Positions 43,306 to 54,495 of a stretch of 64,000 nucleotides of DNA are shown piece by piece. The notes under the pieces are model-generated. The model worked only from the letters and a program-made list of their open reading frames with translations. It was not told where the DNA came from and did no database searches. Source of the DNA: Notamacropus eugenii (lineage: Eukaryota; Chordata; Mammalia; Diprotodontia; Macropodidae); the NCBI RefSeq assembly GCF_028372415.1, contig NC_092878.1:2321501-2385500 (forward strand), given 5' to 3'. The position numbers were made by a program, and so were the translations under genes. Every line of letters starts with the position of its first letter. The first letter of the stretch is position 1.

Positions 43306-45607
43306 GTACGGGACCCGCACAGGCCCGGCCGGGCTGGCGGGGGAGCGGGACCGCCGGGGCCGCGGGGGGGCCGGGGCCGGGCCGGCCAGGAGGGAGGGCC
43401 GCCGCGTGCGAGCCCCGGGGGAGGGTGCCGGGAGGGCGGTCCCCGAGCCTCGCGGGGATTTGGGTTGGCGTGGCGGGGGCACCGCGGAAGGGAGCCCGCG
43501 GCGCCCGAGAGGAGGAGGAGGAGGAGGAGGAGGAGGCGCATTGCGGTCCCCGAGCGTGGCTTTCTGACGCCTGCAGCAGGTGTGCGGGACTCGGGCCGGC
43601 GCCTGCGGGGCTCCGCCGAGGCCGGGGCGAGTGGCGGGGGCAGCAGGGCTGCCGGGGAGCGGCTGGACCCCCCGGAGAGGTGAAGCCGGCTGGCCCGGGG
43701 CTGCAGCTGACCCGAGCAGCCCGCAGGGCCGGCCGGGCGGCCCGAAGGAGGAGTCCGGGTGATTCTGGAGTGAAGTTTGCGGGTCCGCGGGGGTCCGTCC
43801 CCCAGCCTGGGGGGCTGGTCGGCTCCCACGGTTTCGCCCGAGCATTTCCTCCTCTTCTGAAACTTAACGTGTTCTCATCTTCTTGTAAAGTTTTCTCATG
43901 ACTTTATTTCCTGGAGATAGACTGCTTTTCAATGAAGACACGAAAGACGGCATTTTTATCTTCTAGACTGAGCCCTGGTACACTTTTCTTGCATTTTTCT
44001 AAGTCTTTGGAGTCTCCGGGAACTTTCTAAGACTTCCTTAATGTGTGTTGGGATTTTAAGAAAGACTACCTGAGTGTGTCTGGAGTATATATTAGAAATC
44101 ATAGTTCCTATGTACAATTTTTTTTGAGGTTAAAATGTATTATCCTTAAGGGCAACAGCCTTGAAAACTTCAAGATAGATCGATAGATTATTAGATTGGA
44201 ATTAAATAAGATTTCTAAAAGTGAATTTTTACCCATTTTTTTCTCTTACTATAAGGCCACTGGAAAGTCTCCTTTGATAAAATTGCATAAAAATTCTGGC
44301 ATTATTCTCCCTCCTTCCCTCTACCCTTAGGCACTTGATATGATTTTAAAATTAATGCTAATATTTGATTTCACCAGGCACAGGTTAGTAATATGAAAGT
44401 TTAAGTTTACCAAGTTTAAATTTAAGTTTAGAAAATATACATACATATTCTAAATACACATGTTTACTTTAAAGAGTGTATGTATATGAACTTGAAATTT
44501 TAAATTTCAGGGTAGGGTGAGGAGATTTTCCCTAATAGCAGAAGCTAGTACCTATTTCCTCATTTTTTTTTCTTATTGATCCCTTTACCAAATCTTAGTA
44601 GATTTTATAGTCTCCCTAAAAAAAAAAGTCTCCACCTTAGGTTTCCTCCCTTGTTGGCACTGTTTTTGTCTAGAGACAAAAAATGAGAAGAGTTTTTATC
44701 ATGGAAAGAACCTTTTAAAATTTTCACGTGTGTCATTTACGGTGATTTGAACTTAATGAAATGTGGAGAATATTTTGAATAGATTTGTACTTCATGAATT
44801 TTAGAACATGAGTTCATTTTTAGTTTGAAATAGTTTTACTTGGTTTTGAAAATCATTTTATCCCCCCATTGACTAATAATTGGGTATATTTTTCAATTGT
44901 TCATTAAGTTCTCTAATTCTTAAGAGATTTTGGAAACTAAATAAACATTGATCTATGGTAGTAGGAGTCACTGTGCTCTGTTGACGTGGAAATTAGTAAA
45001 CCTTGGTTCTTTACCTTGCTCAACAATGGACTTTTAAAGTTACAGTGCTTTTTTATGATGATTCTTGTTGACATTTATAAAAAGAAATATGCAAACACAT
45101 TAATATTGTTCCTAACACCATGTAGAAACAATGTTTAAGAGACTTGAATTTTCTTAACATCCTATAAATCTATAAGGCAGTTACTTAACCCTTGTGAACT
45201 TTAGTTTCCTCCTTAGTAGAACAAGTATTGACAGTAATACTTGTCCTGTCTACCCCAGGGTTGTTGTAGAGCTCAAAAAAATGTGTGTGGGAGGCCGCCC
45301 TGGGTAACCTTTTAGGGAGTCCATGTCGTCAAGACTATTTTTGTAATGATACTGCAGTGCCATTTACCTATTAAAACAATCTACCCTTTTCCAACTACAT
45401 AGCTTTTTTGAGGCTGGATTTTCTTCATGTACTTCAAACAGAGCAATTATCTTAACAGAGTGAACGGAGAAGCAGATAGGAGAATCCAGCTGTCTTCTAT
45501 CAAGCCAGACGTTAACGAGATGTGCAGAAGAATGTAAAACAATGCCATTCTTCTCACTAACTTTTGTTTTAGAAAGTAGTTATTTTTCCTGAAGATATTT
45601 ATGTGAT
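43306..45607 (+). other. Start of probable intron 1
   Basis: G+C-rich to 43830 (including a GAG/GGA run at 43509-43536), then unique AT-rich DNA without recognisable repeats or exons. This repeat-poor 1.7 kb just past a promoter is where intronic regulatory elements are common, but none is identified. Confidence 0.4.
43509..43536 (+). repeat. (GAG)n trinucleotide repeat
   Basis: About nine GAG/GGA units within the CpG island, downstream of the proposed donor and so probably intronic. In-frame readings give poly-Glu or poly-Arg and are not taken as coding. Confidence 0.95.
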
Positions 45608-45945
45608 GGGTGTAGAATTCTCTCTAGCTGTTCCCCACACCTAGAATTCTCTCTCTCCTTGGCTACCTCCCTAGCTTCCCTTAAGTCTGTACTAAAATCT
45701 GACCTTCTGTAAGAAGCCTTCCCCAGTCCCTCTTAATTCTAGTGCCTTCTCTCTGTTAATTATTTCCTGTTTATCCTGTATTTGTTTGCTTCGTGCATAT
45801 CTGTGTGATATTTTCTCATCTATTAGATTGTAAGCTCCTTAACGTCAGGGACTGTCTTTTGCTTCTTTTTGTATCCCTGGTACAGTGCCTAGTACATGGT
45901 AGGTGCTTAATCAGTCTTTATTGCTGGATTATTTTTCAATGAATT
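45608..45945 (+). mobile_element. L2 3' part
   Basis: 'CACACCTAGAATTCTCTCTC', 'AGAAGCCTTCCCCAGTCCC', 'AATTATTTCCTGTTTATCCTG', 'GTAAGCTCCTTAACGTCAGGG', 'TACAGTGCCTAGTACATGG', 'TAGGTGCTTAATCAG' follow L2 order. Confidence 0.9.
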
Positions 45946-46304
45946 AATAAATAAATTTATTATAGTATAGTATAGTAAATATGGATAGATGTAACCCACA
46001 TAAACAAAAACTCTTTGGAGTCCTCAATAATTTTGGGATTATACAGGGATCTTGAGACTAAGAAGTGAGAATGCTGTTGTAGGGAAAGCAGATAAAGGTA
46101 CATTGAGCTTAAAAGAAGTCATAGTAAAATTTGGGAAGGGAAGGAACCACTGAGCTTTTCTTTTCCCCCATCACCATCAGTTTGTAGCTTGAATTAAAAC
46201 TGTTGAGAGGGAGGGAGGAAAGGAACAAGTATTTATTGCATTCCCACCGTTGCTGCTCAATGACCAGGTCTGGTCATTGAGAGCGTCTGCTACTAGAAGA
46301 GCAT

Positions 46305-46535
46305 TTCCACATGGAGGTGGGTGGACTTTTGGGTCCGGAGCCAGGAAAACCTGGATTCAAATCCAGCCTCATGTACTTAACTGTCTGACCCCAGGTAAGC
46401 CATTTAACCTTTGTCTGGTTTAGTTTTCTCTGCTTAAAATGGAAATAATAGCACCAACCTCCCAGGGTTGTTGTGAGGATCAAAGTGTGGAACCCAGGAC
46501 CTGGAACATAGATGCTTAATTAAATGCTTGTTCCT
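46305..46535 (+). mobile_element. tRNA-derived SINE with MIR-like core
   Basis: 'GGAGCCAGGAAAACCTGGATTC' and 'AAATCCAGCCTCATG' (box-B-like), 'CTGACCCCAGGTAAGCCATTT', 'AATAATAGCACCAACCTCCC', 'GGGTTGTTGTGAGGATCAAAG', then 'ATAGATGCTTAATTAAATGC'. Confidence 0.8.
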
Positions 46536-46544
46536 TTCCTCTTT

Positions 46545-46745
46545 TCTATAAGATTGTCAAAGGGTCATAAATTTACACTAGAAAAGACCTTAGTGGACTT
46601 TAGTCCAGCCCCTTATTGCCAAAAGAGTTTAAGTGATTTGCCCAACATCAACCAAGGTAGGAAGTATTGGAAGGGAAATTTAAACTCAGGTTTTATGATG
46701 CTGTTGTCAGTCTTTTCACTGAACCATGATCGTGATTGGCTACAT
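46545..46745 (+). mobile_element. Old interspersed repeat of the 2715/18335/48255 family
   Basis: 'AAAAGACCTTAGTGGACTTTAG', 'TCCAGCCCCTTATTGCC', 'AAGTGATTTGCCCAACATC', 'TTTAAACTCAGG' match the order of the other copies. Confidence 0.5.
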
Positions 46746-48250
46746 CAGTTTTGACAAACTTACATAGAAACAGGAGTCATTTATCTGTACTCACGGATCC
46801 CTGCAGGCCACATATTGACTTAGTTTTAAAATCTAATGTTATGTTGTATTGTATTTTTATGTATTTTGCTAAATATTTTCCAATTTCATTTTAATCTGGT
46901 TCAGGCATCTTTCAGGAGTGTGGTTTGGCACCTCAGGGGTAGATAATGCCTAAGATCCTTTCCAGATCTAAAATTATTATTCTATTTTTATAGTATAGTC
47001 AACCTCAGGGCAGTAGAATGTATTGACTTAGTGTTATCTGTAAAACTAAATTTACTGATTTTGTTAATATGGATTGTTTGTTTTTTCCTGGAAACCAGAC
47101 ATCATTGGATTAATGGGCTGGGATGGGAGGTAGTGGTGTCAGAAAAGAGGTTCGGGGGTTGGGCATAGATTGAAGACATAGGAGGAACACCAACTAGAAA
47201 AGCATAATATTCAGGAAATATGTAATATAGTATTAGAAATGAAGGGTTCTACAATTTTATTGATTTGAGACACAGTACAATATTTATGTTTGTAAGGATA
47301 ATGGCTCTTCATCATCCTTAGAGAAGGTTAAGTTATACCTTGTTCGTAGAAGTTAGGTTGTACGTAATGCTTTTATACATCTGTAAAAACAGTTAATCTT
47401 TTTTTAAATGTATGTCTACTTAATCTGATAAATTCATTCAGTGATACCTGATGAATGAAGTATGATTATATTACTACAGTTTGTAAATGAATTCTTAACT
47501 CATTTATCATTTTGGGGATTCCTCATTGTAAATTTTGTGCGATTTCTAACATTTGTTTTAAGTCTTAGTATCTGTTGCCCCAGGTTGTTGGTGGTTGACC
47601 TTACAAAACTTTTGTATCAGTGAGTTCTTAAACATATTGTTTTATAATTTAATAAAGCATTTAAAATAATTTTTGATGTCAGATAACAGGCAGTATGGAA
47701 TTTATTTGTAACTTGTTACCTGATTTTTGTGGGTATTGTATTGTTTTGAAAAAAGAATGCCCTACCCTACACCCCTTATTGTGTCTTATAAGTTATTTGA
47801 ATCCTATCTATAATAAGTCTGCATGGTCCCTCCAATAGAAGCAGAAACAGTCACTTTCCAAAAGGACTGTTTCCATGTCCTTTTACATGTTACAAGCTTG
47901 GGCAGTCGCTTCTGTTCTTGGGGCTGCACAGTTAAATGCCTCCTGCATCTCTGCCCCCTAGAGATAGGGAAGGGCATTCCTGAGCATCACTCTCCCCAAA
48001 GATAGTGTATTTTAACTCTGGGTTCTTTGTCATGATGATACAAATAGATGCTTAAATAAAACTCAGGGAACTAGATATTAGAGGGCAGGACCTGAGAGGG
48101 CGAGTGAGAGTAACCCATCTCCCTTTAGCCTCTTGAATTGTAAAAAGCCCAGCTTCCTGTATTTGTTTACCATTCTAAACTTTGCCCTTTAACTTGATAT
48201 GAGGTCCACCAACTTGACTTTGGTGGGTTTTTTTAATCACGGTGTCATAA
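46746..48250 (+). other. Intronic, no exon recognised
   Basis: Mostly unique AT-rich DNA. A SINE-like tail is visible at 46935-46985 (GATAATGCCTAAGATCCTTTCC). The plus frame 47823-48005 has no acceptor or donor in a useful place. Confidence 0.35.
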
Positions 48251-48254
48251 AATT

Positions 48255-48505
48255 CAACGTGAAAGGTATCTTAGAGGGCATGTATGCCAGTCCCTTCATG
48301 TTACAGGCAAGGAAACAGGTTCAGTAGACAGTGGCAGTCATTAAAGAGCAGAACTGGGATTTGAAGTCAATCCTTGTACTCACTGTATGCCAGGCACAGA
48401 GCTTAGAGCTAGAGAAAACAACAAAAAACAATCTCTGTCCTCCAAAAGTTTATATTGCATTAGTTTCCAAGTCTAGTGCTTTTTAACCACCCTGCTGCCT
48501 AGAAG
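48255..48505 (+). mobile_element. Old interspersed repeat with a nested antisense L2 end
   Basis: The outer repeat runs 'GAAAGGTATCTTAGAGGGCATG', 'AGCAGAACTGGGATTTGAAGTC', and resumes 'CCAAGTCTAGTGCTTTTTAACC' and 'CACCCTGCTGCCT'. Between them, about 48376-48460 reads 'CACTGTATGCCAGGCACAGAGC', 'CTGTCCTCCAAAAGTTTATAT', the antisense L2 terminus, so the L2 piece is younger than its host repeat. Confidence 0.6.
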
Positions 48506-48654
48506 ACTTTCCCAGCTAAGCTTCCAAAATGTTTGCTCAGTTAAACCTTATTTATTTTACCTTTTAGGGGGGAACAGTTTCCCCCAAGTAGATTAATGTT
48601 ATACGCAGCAGTTGTGCATAATTAATTTTTAACATGAGATGTAGTATCCATATC

Positions 48655-48875
48655 AGTGAGATTATAGATCCAGATTCTCAGGGTAGAAGACCTCCTGTTC
48701 ATCATTTCTTATAGCACAATAGGGTTCCATTATATTCATGTACCACCACTTGTTCAGCCATTCCCCAATGGATGGGCATCCCCTCGATTTCCGTTTCTTG
48801 GCCACCACAAAAAGAGCTGCCATCAATATTTTGGTACACATGGGACCCTTTCTCATTTTTATGGCAGTTTAGAAG
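48655..48875 (-). mobile_element. L1 3' fragment, antisense
   Basis: 'CTCCTGTTCATCATTTCTTATAG', 'CACAATAGGGTTCCATTATATTC', 'CCATTCCCCAATGGATGGGC', and 'AAAAAGAGCTGCCATCAATATT' are the reverse of ORF2-tail/3' UTR words seen at 18641-19609. The two frames here on opposite strands are shadows. Confidence 0.85.
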
Positions 48876-49029
48876 ACATCACTCAGTTCGTATTCTGGCT
48901 GAGATAGTGGTTTCTGTGCAGTTTCCAACTTCGGAAACTGTTTCCACATGTGGTTTGGTAATACTGCTTTCATTGCTCATAATTGCTTTGAAAAAAAATG
49001 TTTTTGAAGTGTAAAGAGGTATCTTTATT

Positions 49030-49800
49030 TTTGATGCATTTTAATTTTATATCACATTTATTTATAAATATATCCCTTCCCAGCATTTACCCAGTGAACT
49101 TTCCCTTATAACAAAGATTAACACAGAAAAAGAAAAATATATCAGTTCAGTAGGCCAACCAAGGCATCTCACACATCCGATGGTATATGCAGTATTCCAC
49201 ATCTGTACTCCCCCATCTCTGCGGTAAAATGAGGGAGATTTATTTTTTCAACTATTCTCCTGAGCCAAGCTTTGACATTATAGTTATGTAGTATACAGGT
49301 TCTTTTTATTCTTTCAGTTTGCATTATTTTGGTGTATTTTGTTTTCCTGGTTCTGCTTACTTCACTCTTGTCATGTATACAAATCTTCCCATGCTTATCT
49401 GAATTTTTCTTATGTTTCTTAATGGCACGGTAGTATATTCCATGACATTCCTTTACTACAGCTTATTTAGCCAACCTCTAATAGGTGGGTACTAATTTTT
49501 TTTTCCAGTTTTTTGCTCCCTAAAAAAGTGATGCAATAAATATTTTGCTATATACGGGACCATTCTTTCTGTCTTTGCCTTCGTTGGCATATAGTATAAT
49601 TCAAATTGCTTTCCAGAATAGTTGGATTAATTCGTAGTTACACTAACAGCGTATTATGATACCCATATTCCATTTTTTTATCATCTTACCAGTTTGCTCG
49701 GTGGAGAGGTGAAGGCTTAAAGTTATTTTAACTTACATTTCCTCTTATCATCACTTTTGAGTCATCCAGTGAGAGAATAGTTCTTGATCATTTCATGAAA
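49030..49800 (-). mobile_element. Older L1-like 3' region, antisense
   Basis: The plus strand has 'CTGGTTCTGCTTACTTCACTC', 'CACGGTAGTATATTCCATGAC', 'TTTACTACAGCTTATTTAGCC', 'AATATTTTGCTATATACGGGACC', and 'CAAATTGCTTTCCAGAATAG'. The order parallels the copy at 35035-35610 but is more diverged. Confidence 0.6.
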
Positions 49801-50295
49801 AGTTTATTTCTCCAGTTAGTGAGGTAAGATTGAAGAGATAACTACTCATTTGGGGGTAAGTTCATATTAAAATCATTATGACATTTGTCTCATATTTTGA
49901 ATCGTAATGGAGTTTTTATGGCTTATTTTGCATATTTTTCATAATGATAGCTGGGACCTGAAAAGCTTTATTTCAGATGTACTAGCTTCTTGATATGAGC
50001 ATAGTAGAACTACCACACACTGGTGTCTTCTAGATAATGATTGTTTCTGTGTGTGTGCGAGTAGGTATTTGATTTGGAATGGAGTAAAGCAGTCCTTTTT
50101 TAAAAAGTTGAATTGATGCCTTTCCCTCCCATCATTCATTTTCTAATATTAACCTCTCGGAATAGAGAACCATAATCTGTAACAAGAAATACAGTTAAGC
50201 AAAATGAAATGGTCAGATAGATAAATTTGAGTTTTTTAAGTCCTTCTATTTTGTGGTATTTCTGAACCTCCAGCTTTTTGTTCTGGTTTTTTTTT
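49801..50295. other. Intronic, no feature recognised
   Basis: Unique AT-rich sequence; the minus frame 49939-50139 has no features. Confidence 0.35.
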
Positions 50296-50299
50296 TTCC

Positions 50300-50480
50300 C
50301 CAGCATTTATTAAACCCTGGTAAACCTACCGGGGAATAAAAAAACAGAAATAAGACTCACTTAGCCTTATCCTTAGATTGCTTGGTCTAATGGAGTCAAA
50401 GATAAGATATATACGTGAATATAATACAAGTACAATACAAAGGATCAAGTTGATTTCTAAGGAGGGAGAGAGTCCTTTTA
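50300..50480 (-). mobile_element. L2 terminus, antisense, diverged
   Basis: 'CAGCATTTATTAAACCCTGG', 'CCGGGGAATAAAAAAACAG', 'ATGGAGTCAAAGATAAGATAT' weakly follow the reverse-complement L2 end. Confidence 0.4.
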
Positions 50481-50539
50481 GCCGAGAGACCTTGTCGTTT
50501 GAGATGATTAAAGCAATCCAATAGAAACTCTCTCACATC

Positions 50540-50920
50540 TCTGAAAACTGTGTTCTTCTTCTTTCTCTCCTCTCCCCAGTCCTAGAGGATTCTTTGCTCT
50601 CTTCTTGCCCAAGTTAACCTTGTCCTCTGTACCTTCAAGTTAAGTTACCCTGGTCTGATAACCTTGTTTTGCCTGTCATTTTTTCCTCTCCTCTCAACTC
50701 AGTCAAAATGTTCAGCCTGTAAACATACTCAGTTTCCCTTATTCTCAAAAAGGATTCTTTGATGCTAGTCAGTCTCTACTTCCCACCCCCTACTTCATTT
50801 TCAGTATTTTGCATTCTGATTTTATCTACATTACTGTACTAAAATAGCTTTCTCTAAGCTAATAGTCAACTTATCACTAAACATGTTCTTTTTCTGATTC
50901 ATAATTCAAACTCATGTTTA
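50540..50920 (+). mobile_element. Diverged L2 ORF-region fragment
   Basis: Pyrimidine-rich plus strand with 'GCTTTCTCTAAGCTAATAGTC' and 'AACTTATCACTAAACATG', resembling the L2 stretch just before the RT block A in the copy at 16250-17605. Low similarity. Confidence 0.35.
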
Positions 50921-51499
50921 CATGGTGATTTGAGATTTACAAAGTAATTGAATCCTAATGACACTGAGATGGTAAGGTAGGTAGGTCATCATTTCTCTTG
51001 ACTTCTGTTTGACGTTGGGCCCACCCATATTTCCTGAAACAGTCTTTTTTCCTTGGTTCACACAATTTGCTTTCACGATTTTCCTTTTTCTTTTTTTAGT
51101 TTTTCCTTCTCTTCATGCATAAATGTGTTCCCCAAGGTCTCTTGACTGCTATAATTTCAATTATTACTCCTCTTCAAATGACTGGCAATTGTTATCACTA
51201 CCACCAGTAATATTGTAGGAATCAATGAGGTAATATCTAAGATCCCTTGATAAGAAGGATCTGTGATACAGATTCAGTTCTGTACCATCTCTGCAGTATT
51301 TCCTCTGAATTCTATCCTGCATTTTCAACTGCCTGCTGCTGCTAGTGCCTTCCATTCTAAGGATATTTTCCATTTGTTCTGTAGGTGCCTTGTATCTACC
51401 TATGTAAGTGTATGTGTGTATTCATGCATGTGTATAGTTTCCCTCAACAGAATATGTTTATTGAGAGGAAGACTTTTCTTTATATTCCTAGAGCTATTT

Positions 51500-51592
51500 G
51501 TTTGCTTATTTTACATTTCTCTTTTTGTTTTGCCAGTGCTTAGGATAGTGCCTGGCATATAGTAGGCATTTAATAAATGTTTATTGATTGGC
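51500..51592 (+). mobile_element. L2 3'-end fragment
   Basis: 'GATAGTGCCTGGCATATAGTAGGC' and 'AATAAATGTTTATTGATTGG' match the L2 terminus closely. It abuts the end of an antisense L1 fragment at 51593. Confidence 0.85.
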
Positions 51593-52015
51593 ATAATAAT
51601 CATATACCATAATTTGTTCAGCGCCAGTTGAAGGGTATCCCCTTGTTTTCAGTTCATCCAAAAGAGCTGCTATGAATATTTTTATACACAAGGAGCTTTT
51701 TTCTCTTTCTTTGATCACTTTGGCATCAAGGCCTAATAGTACATATGGCTGGGTCGGAGGGTTTGCACAGGTTAGAGACTTTTGGGGCATAGTTCCAAAT
51801 TGCTTTCTAGAAAGGCTGGACCAGTTCACAGCTTTGTCAGAAGAGTATTAATGTGCCTCCCTCTCCCAGTTACGACTATTATTATTTTTGTCATTTTGTC
51901 AATCTTATGGATCTGAGATAGACTTTGAGGTAGACTTGGCTTTTATTTGCATTTCTCTAATAGTGATTTAGAACATTTTTCATGTGATTTTTAGTAGCTT
52001 GGATTTCTTTCTCTT
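51593..52015 (-). mobile_element. L1 ORF2-tail fragment, antisense
   Basis: 'ACCATAATTTGTTCAGCGCC', 'CAAAAGAGCTGCTATGAATAT', 'CATATGGCTGGGTCGGAGGG', 'AAATTGCTTTCTAGAAAGGC', 'TTATTTGCATTTCTCTAATAG' are the reverse of the L1 tail in order. Frame 51581-51829 belongs to it. Confidence 0.85.
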
Positions 52016-52311
52016 TCAGCCCCTTTTGTCATCTCACCCATTCTCATGTAGGCCTTCTTCCTGAGAGACTGCAGTAGTTATTTTCCCTTTATTGTTGAAT
52101 GTTGACTTGACTAGGTCATTTTATTTCACATTTACCATGAAATCTCTTCTCTTGGTTCATTCCCTACAGCCTTCTGGATTTCAGTTGCCTCCATCAACTT
52201 ACTCCTTTCCTTTTGAGACAGGATGCTATCAATTGAGGCCCGGTGCAGTCTCTCAGCACCAAATTCCTGTAGATTATTTGTATTGTAAGATCCCCATTTC
52301 TCATTATAGAT

Positions 52312-52342
<31 letters not shown>

Positions 52343-52387
52343 TTCTCTTTCTCCCTCTTTCTCTTTCTCTCTCTCTCTCTCTCTCTC
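52312..52387 (+). repeat. (CT)n microsatellite
   Basis: Two perfect CT runs of about 27 bp with a C/T-rich interruption. Arg/Glu- and Ser/Leu-repeat frames on the two strands are artefacts. Confidence 0.96.
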
Positions 52388-52679
52388 CAGTATCTCTTCC
52401 CACCACTGAATCAAGATTTTCCCTTTTCTACTATTTCATTCCCTTCCTTTGCCATCTTACCCTTTCTCATATTCTTCTTTCCAGAGATTATAGGAGTTAT
52501 TTTCGCTTTATTGTTTAATATTGTCTTGAATGGGATACCTCACACATTCCTCTCTATTTCTCCCCCTTTCCCTTCATGTGCTCTCCTATTTTGTAATTTA
52601 GTCTTCCCACCCACCACCACGCAAAACAAAGATTCACCTACAGGTGGAGTATTATGAAATTAGGTTTCAGGTCTATTCC

Positions 52680-52790
52680 TCTACCATCACACCTTCACCC
52701 TTATGAAGATAATATTTGCAAAAAGCACTTAGCACAGTACCAGCCACATAATAAGCATTATATAAATGCTAGCTATCATTTAGATAATAC
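52680..52790 (+). mobile_element. MIR-type SINE tail
   Basis: 'AGATAATATTTGCAAAAAGC', 'ACTTAGCACAGTACCAGCC', 'ATAAGCATTATATAAATGC' match the end of a MIR/CORE-SINE. Confidence 0.7.
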
Positions 52791-52799
52791 AGAATAGAT

Positions 52800-53290
52800 G
52801 GAAAGATAGTGTTGGAAGAAAATGCACTGTCAGTTGGTCAGAGAGAAGGCCTTATGCAGAGAGTGATGTTTGAGGTGAGTTTTGAAAGAAGGCAGGGATT
52901 CTCAGAGGAAGAGGTGAGGAGGGAGACTTTTATGTAAGGACAGAGGCTCCAGATGAAATGCTAGTTGTGTGAAAGGTGTTTTGTATAGGCCAGTGTGGCT
53001 TAATCGTAATGTTTGGATGGGAGGGAAGAGTAGGAAGACTAACTTGGTAGGAAAGAACGTGGCTGTGAAGGGCTTTCAGTGCCAAACAAAGGAGTTAATA
53101 TTTGACCCTGCAGGGAAGTTGGAGTTATTGGAGTGTGATCAGTAGAGTATGGAGGTGCCTTTGCTTCAGAAAAATCCTTTTGACATCTCTGGAGGACGAA
53201 TTGAAATAAGGAGAGACTTTGAGGAGGAGAAACCACTTAACCTCATGGAATAGTTCACATGAGAGATGATGAAGACATGTATCATTCTCA
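52800..53290 (-). mobile_element. L2-clade LINE, antisense
   Basis: 'GAGGTGAGTTTTGAAAGAAGG', 'GGCCAGTGTGGCTTAATCG', 'GTGAAGGGCTTTCAGTGCC', 'TTGACCCTGCAGGGAAGTTGG', 'AAATCCTTTTGACATCTCTGG' follow the antisense L2 order. The minus frame 53039-53236 is ORF residue. Confidence 0.8.
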
Positions 53291-53299
53291 ACTCTTCAT

Positions 53300-53755
53300 T
53301 CTCACTTGAATCCCATGTCTTCTCATTTCTACCTTAATATCTCCTATATGTCCCCTTTTCTCAACTCATATAGCCACAACCCCAGTTTAGTTCCTCAGCA
53401 CCCCCTACCTGGCCCAGCGTAGTAACATTTTCACTGGCTGTTCTCTGTTAAGTCTACCCCACTCTAATCCATCCTGTGTTTTGCTGACAAGATGATTTTT
53501 CAGAATTCTATCTCTGATCATGTCACCTTGTTTATTGAGTTCCAGTGGTTCCCTGTCATCTTTAGGATCAAATTTAAAGCCCTCAGATTACATTTAGCTA
53601 CTTACTCGACGTAAGATTACCTTCTGTGTATCTCGTTATTTGAAGGTTGTCTCACTCATTAGAATGTCAGCTTCTTTAAGTACGGGACTATTTTTTGCCT
53701 TTCTTTGTATCTTAAGTGCTTTGCCCACCTAATAAGTGCTTAATAAATGGAGAGA
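53300..53755 (+). mobile_element. L2 LINE 3' part, opposite orientation to its neighbour
   Basis: 'GGCTGTTCTCTGTTAAGTCTACC', 'CAGTGGTTCCCTGTCATC', 'AGGATCAAATTTAAAGCCCTC', 'AATGTCAGCTTCTTTAAGTACGG', and 'ATAAGTGCTTAATAAATGG' follow L2 order to its end. Confidence 0.75.
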
Positions 53756-53811
53756 ATGGAATAAATAAGAGATGTAGAGAGATAACAAGGTTCTGTGCCT
53801 AAAGCTCTGGT

Positions 53812-53965
53812 AGTCAGCCAACAAACATTTATTAAGCACTTACTGCGTACCAGGTACTGTTCTAAGGGTTTAGAATACAAATATAAGCACAAGAAAGACA
53901 ATTCCTTCCCTCAAGGAATTTCCATTCCATTGGGAAAGGCAGAACATAAAAGAAGCCAAAAAGGA
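53812..53965 (-). mobile_element. L2 terminus, antisense
   Basis: 'CAGCCAACAAACATTTATTAAGC', 'GCGTACCAGGTACTGTTC', 'TTCCCTCAAGGAATTTCCATTCC' are the reverse L2 end. Frames 53795-54145 and 53870-54100 run across it. Confidence 0.8.
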
Positions 53966-54224
53966 GCGATGGGACTGTGTATAAAGTTTAAAGGAATGAT
54001 GGAGAAATCCAGAGAAGTGCAGACTGCATGGGAAATGAAGAGGGAGCTGGGCTTTCCTTACATGAAGGTTCTGGGAGAAGCCCTCCACCCTCCAATCCAA
54101 AGTAGGCCTCAGAGGCAGAGGATACTTCTGAGGTTATGGGGATGACGTGATCTTCCACGATAAATGGGTTCCTGCGGCATGCTGGAGAATCCCAAAGTCT
54201 TACAGCCTGGGAGGAAATGCACAG

Positions 54225-54495
54225 TAATAGTACCTAGATGGCGCAGTAGGAGAGCACTTCGCCTGGAGTCAGGAAGACCCGAGTTCAAGTTCAGTCTCAG
54301 ACACATACTAGCTATGTGACCCTGACTGGCCAAGTCACTTGACCTCTCTTTGCCCTCAATTCCTCCGTTATAAAATGGGGACAGTAACAGCACCAGTCTT
54401 GCAGGTTTATTATGAAGATCAAATGAAATAATATTCGCAAAGCACTTAACTCAGGACCAGGCACTACATAAATGCTTGTTCTCTTTCCTTCTCTT
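54225..54495 (+). mobile_element. tRNA-derived SINE with MIR-like core and tail
   Basis: 'CCTAGATGGCGCAGTAGGAGAG', 'GAGTCAGGAAGACCCGAGTTC' (box-B-like), 'GTCACTTGACCTCTCTTTGC', 'CAGTAACAGCACCAGTCTTG', 'AATGAAATAATATTCGCAAAGC', 'AGGCACTACATAAATGC'. Nearly complete. Confidence 0.88.

Larger units (their letters stand above)
41986..43830 (+). promoter_or_regulatory. CpG island promoter
   Basis: About 1.8 kb is strongly G+C-rich with dense, undepleted CpGs, in sharp contrast to the AT-rich, CpG-poor DNA on both sides. No TATA box is visible. GC boxes (CGGGGCGGGGCGGGGCC at 42855-42871), an NRF1-like GCGCATGCCGC (43003-43013) and several CACGTG motifs are present. This is the typical promoter of a widely expressed vertebrate gene. 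Direction is judged plus because of the coding start at 43110; a divergent antisense transcript is possible. Many very long frames on both strands here (for example 41765-42616, 42450-43901, 43083-43845) are caused by the lack of stop codons in G+C-rich DNA. Confidence 0.9.

Noticed and set aside
42424..43845. Divergent (minus-strand) first exon from the same CpG island
   Set aside because: A bidirectional promoter is possible, but no minus-strand start with a convincing peptide and donor could be separated from the background of open frames.
41765..43901. Very long open frames on both strands in the CpG island (up to 483 codons)
   Set aside because: Stop codons are rare in G+C-rich DNA. The frames overlap in all phases and strands, are Arg/Pro/Gly-rich, and lack domain features; only the short exon from 43110 has promoter and splice context.
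52194..52409. Ser/Leu-repeat and Arg/Glu-repeat frames
   Set aside because: They are readings of a (CT)n microsatellite.
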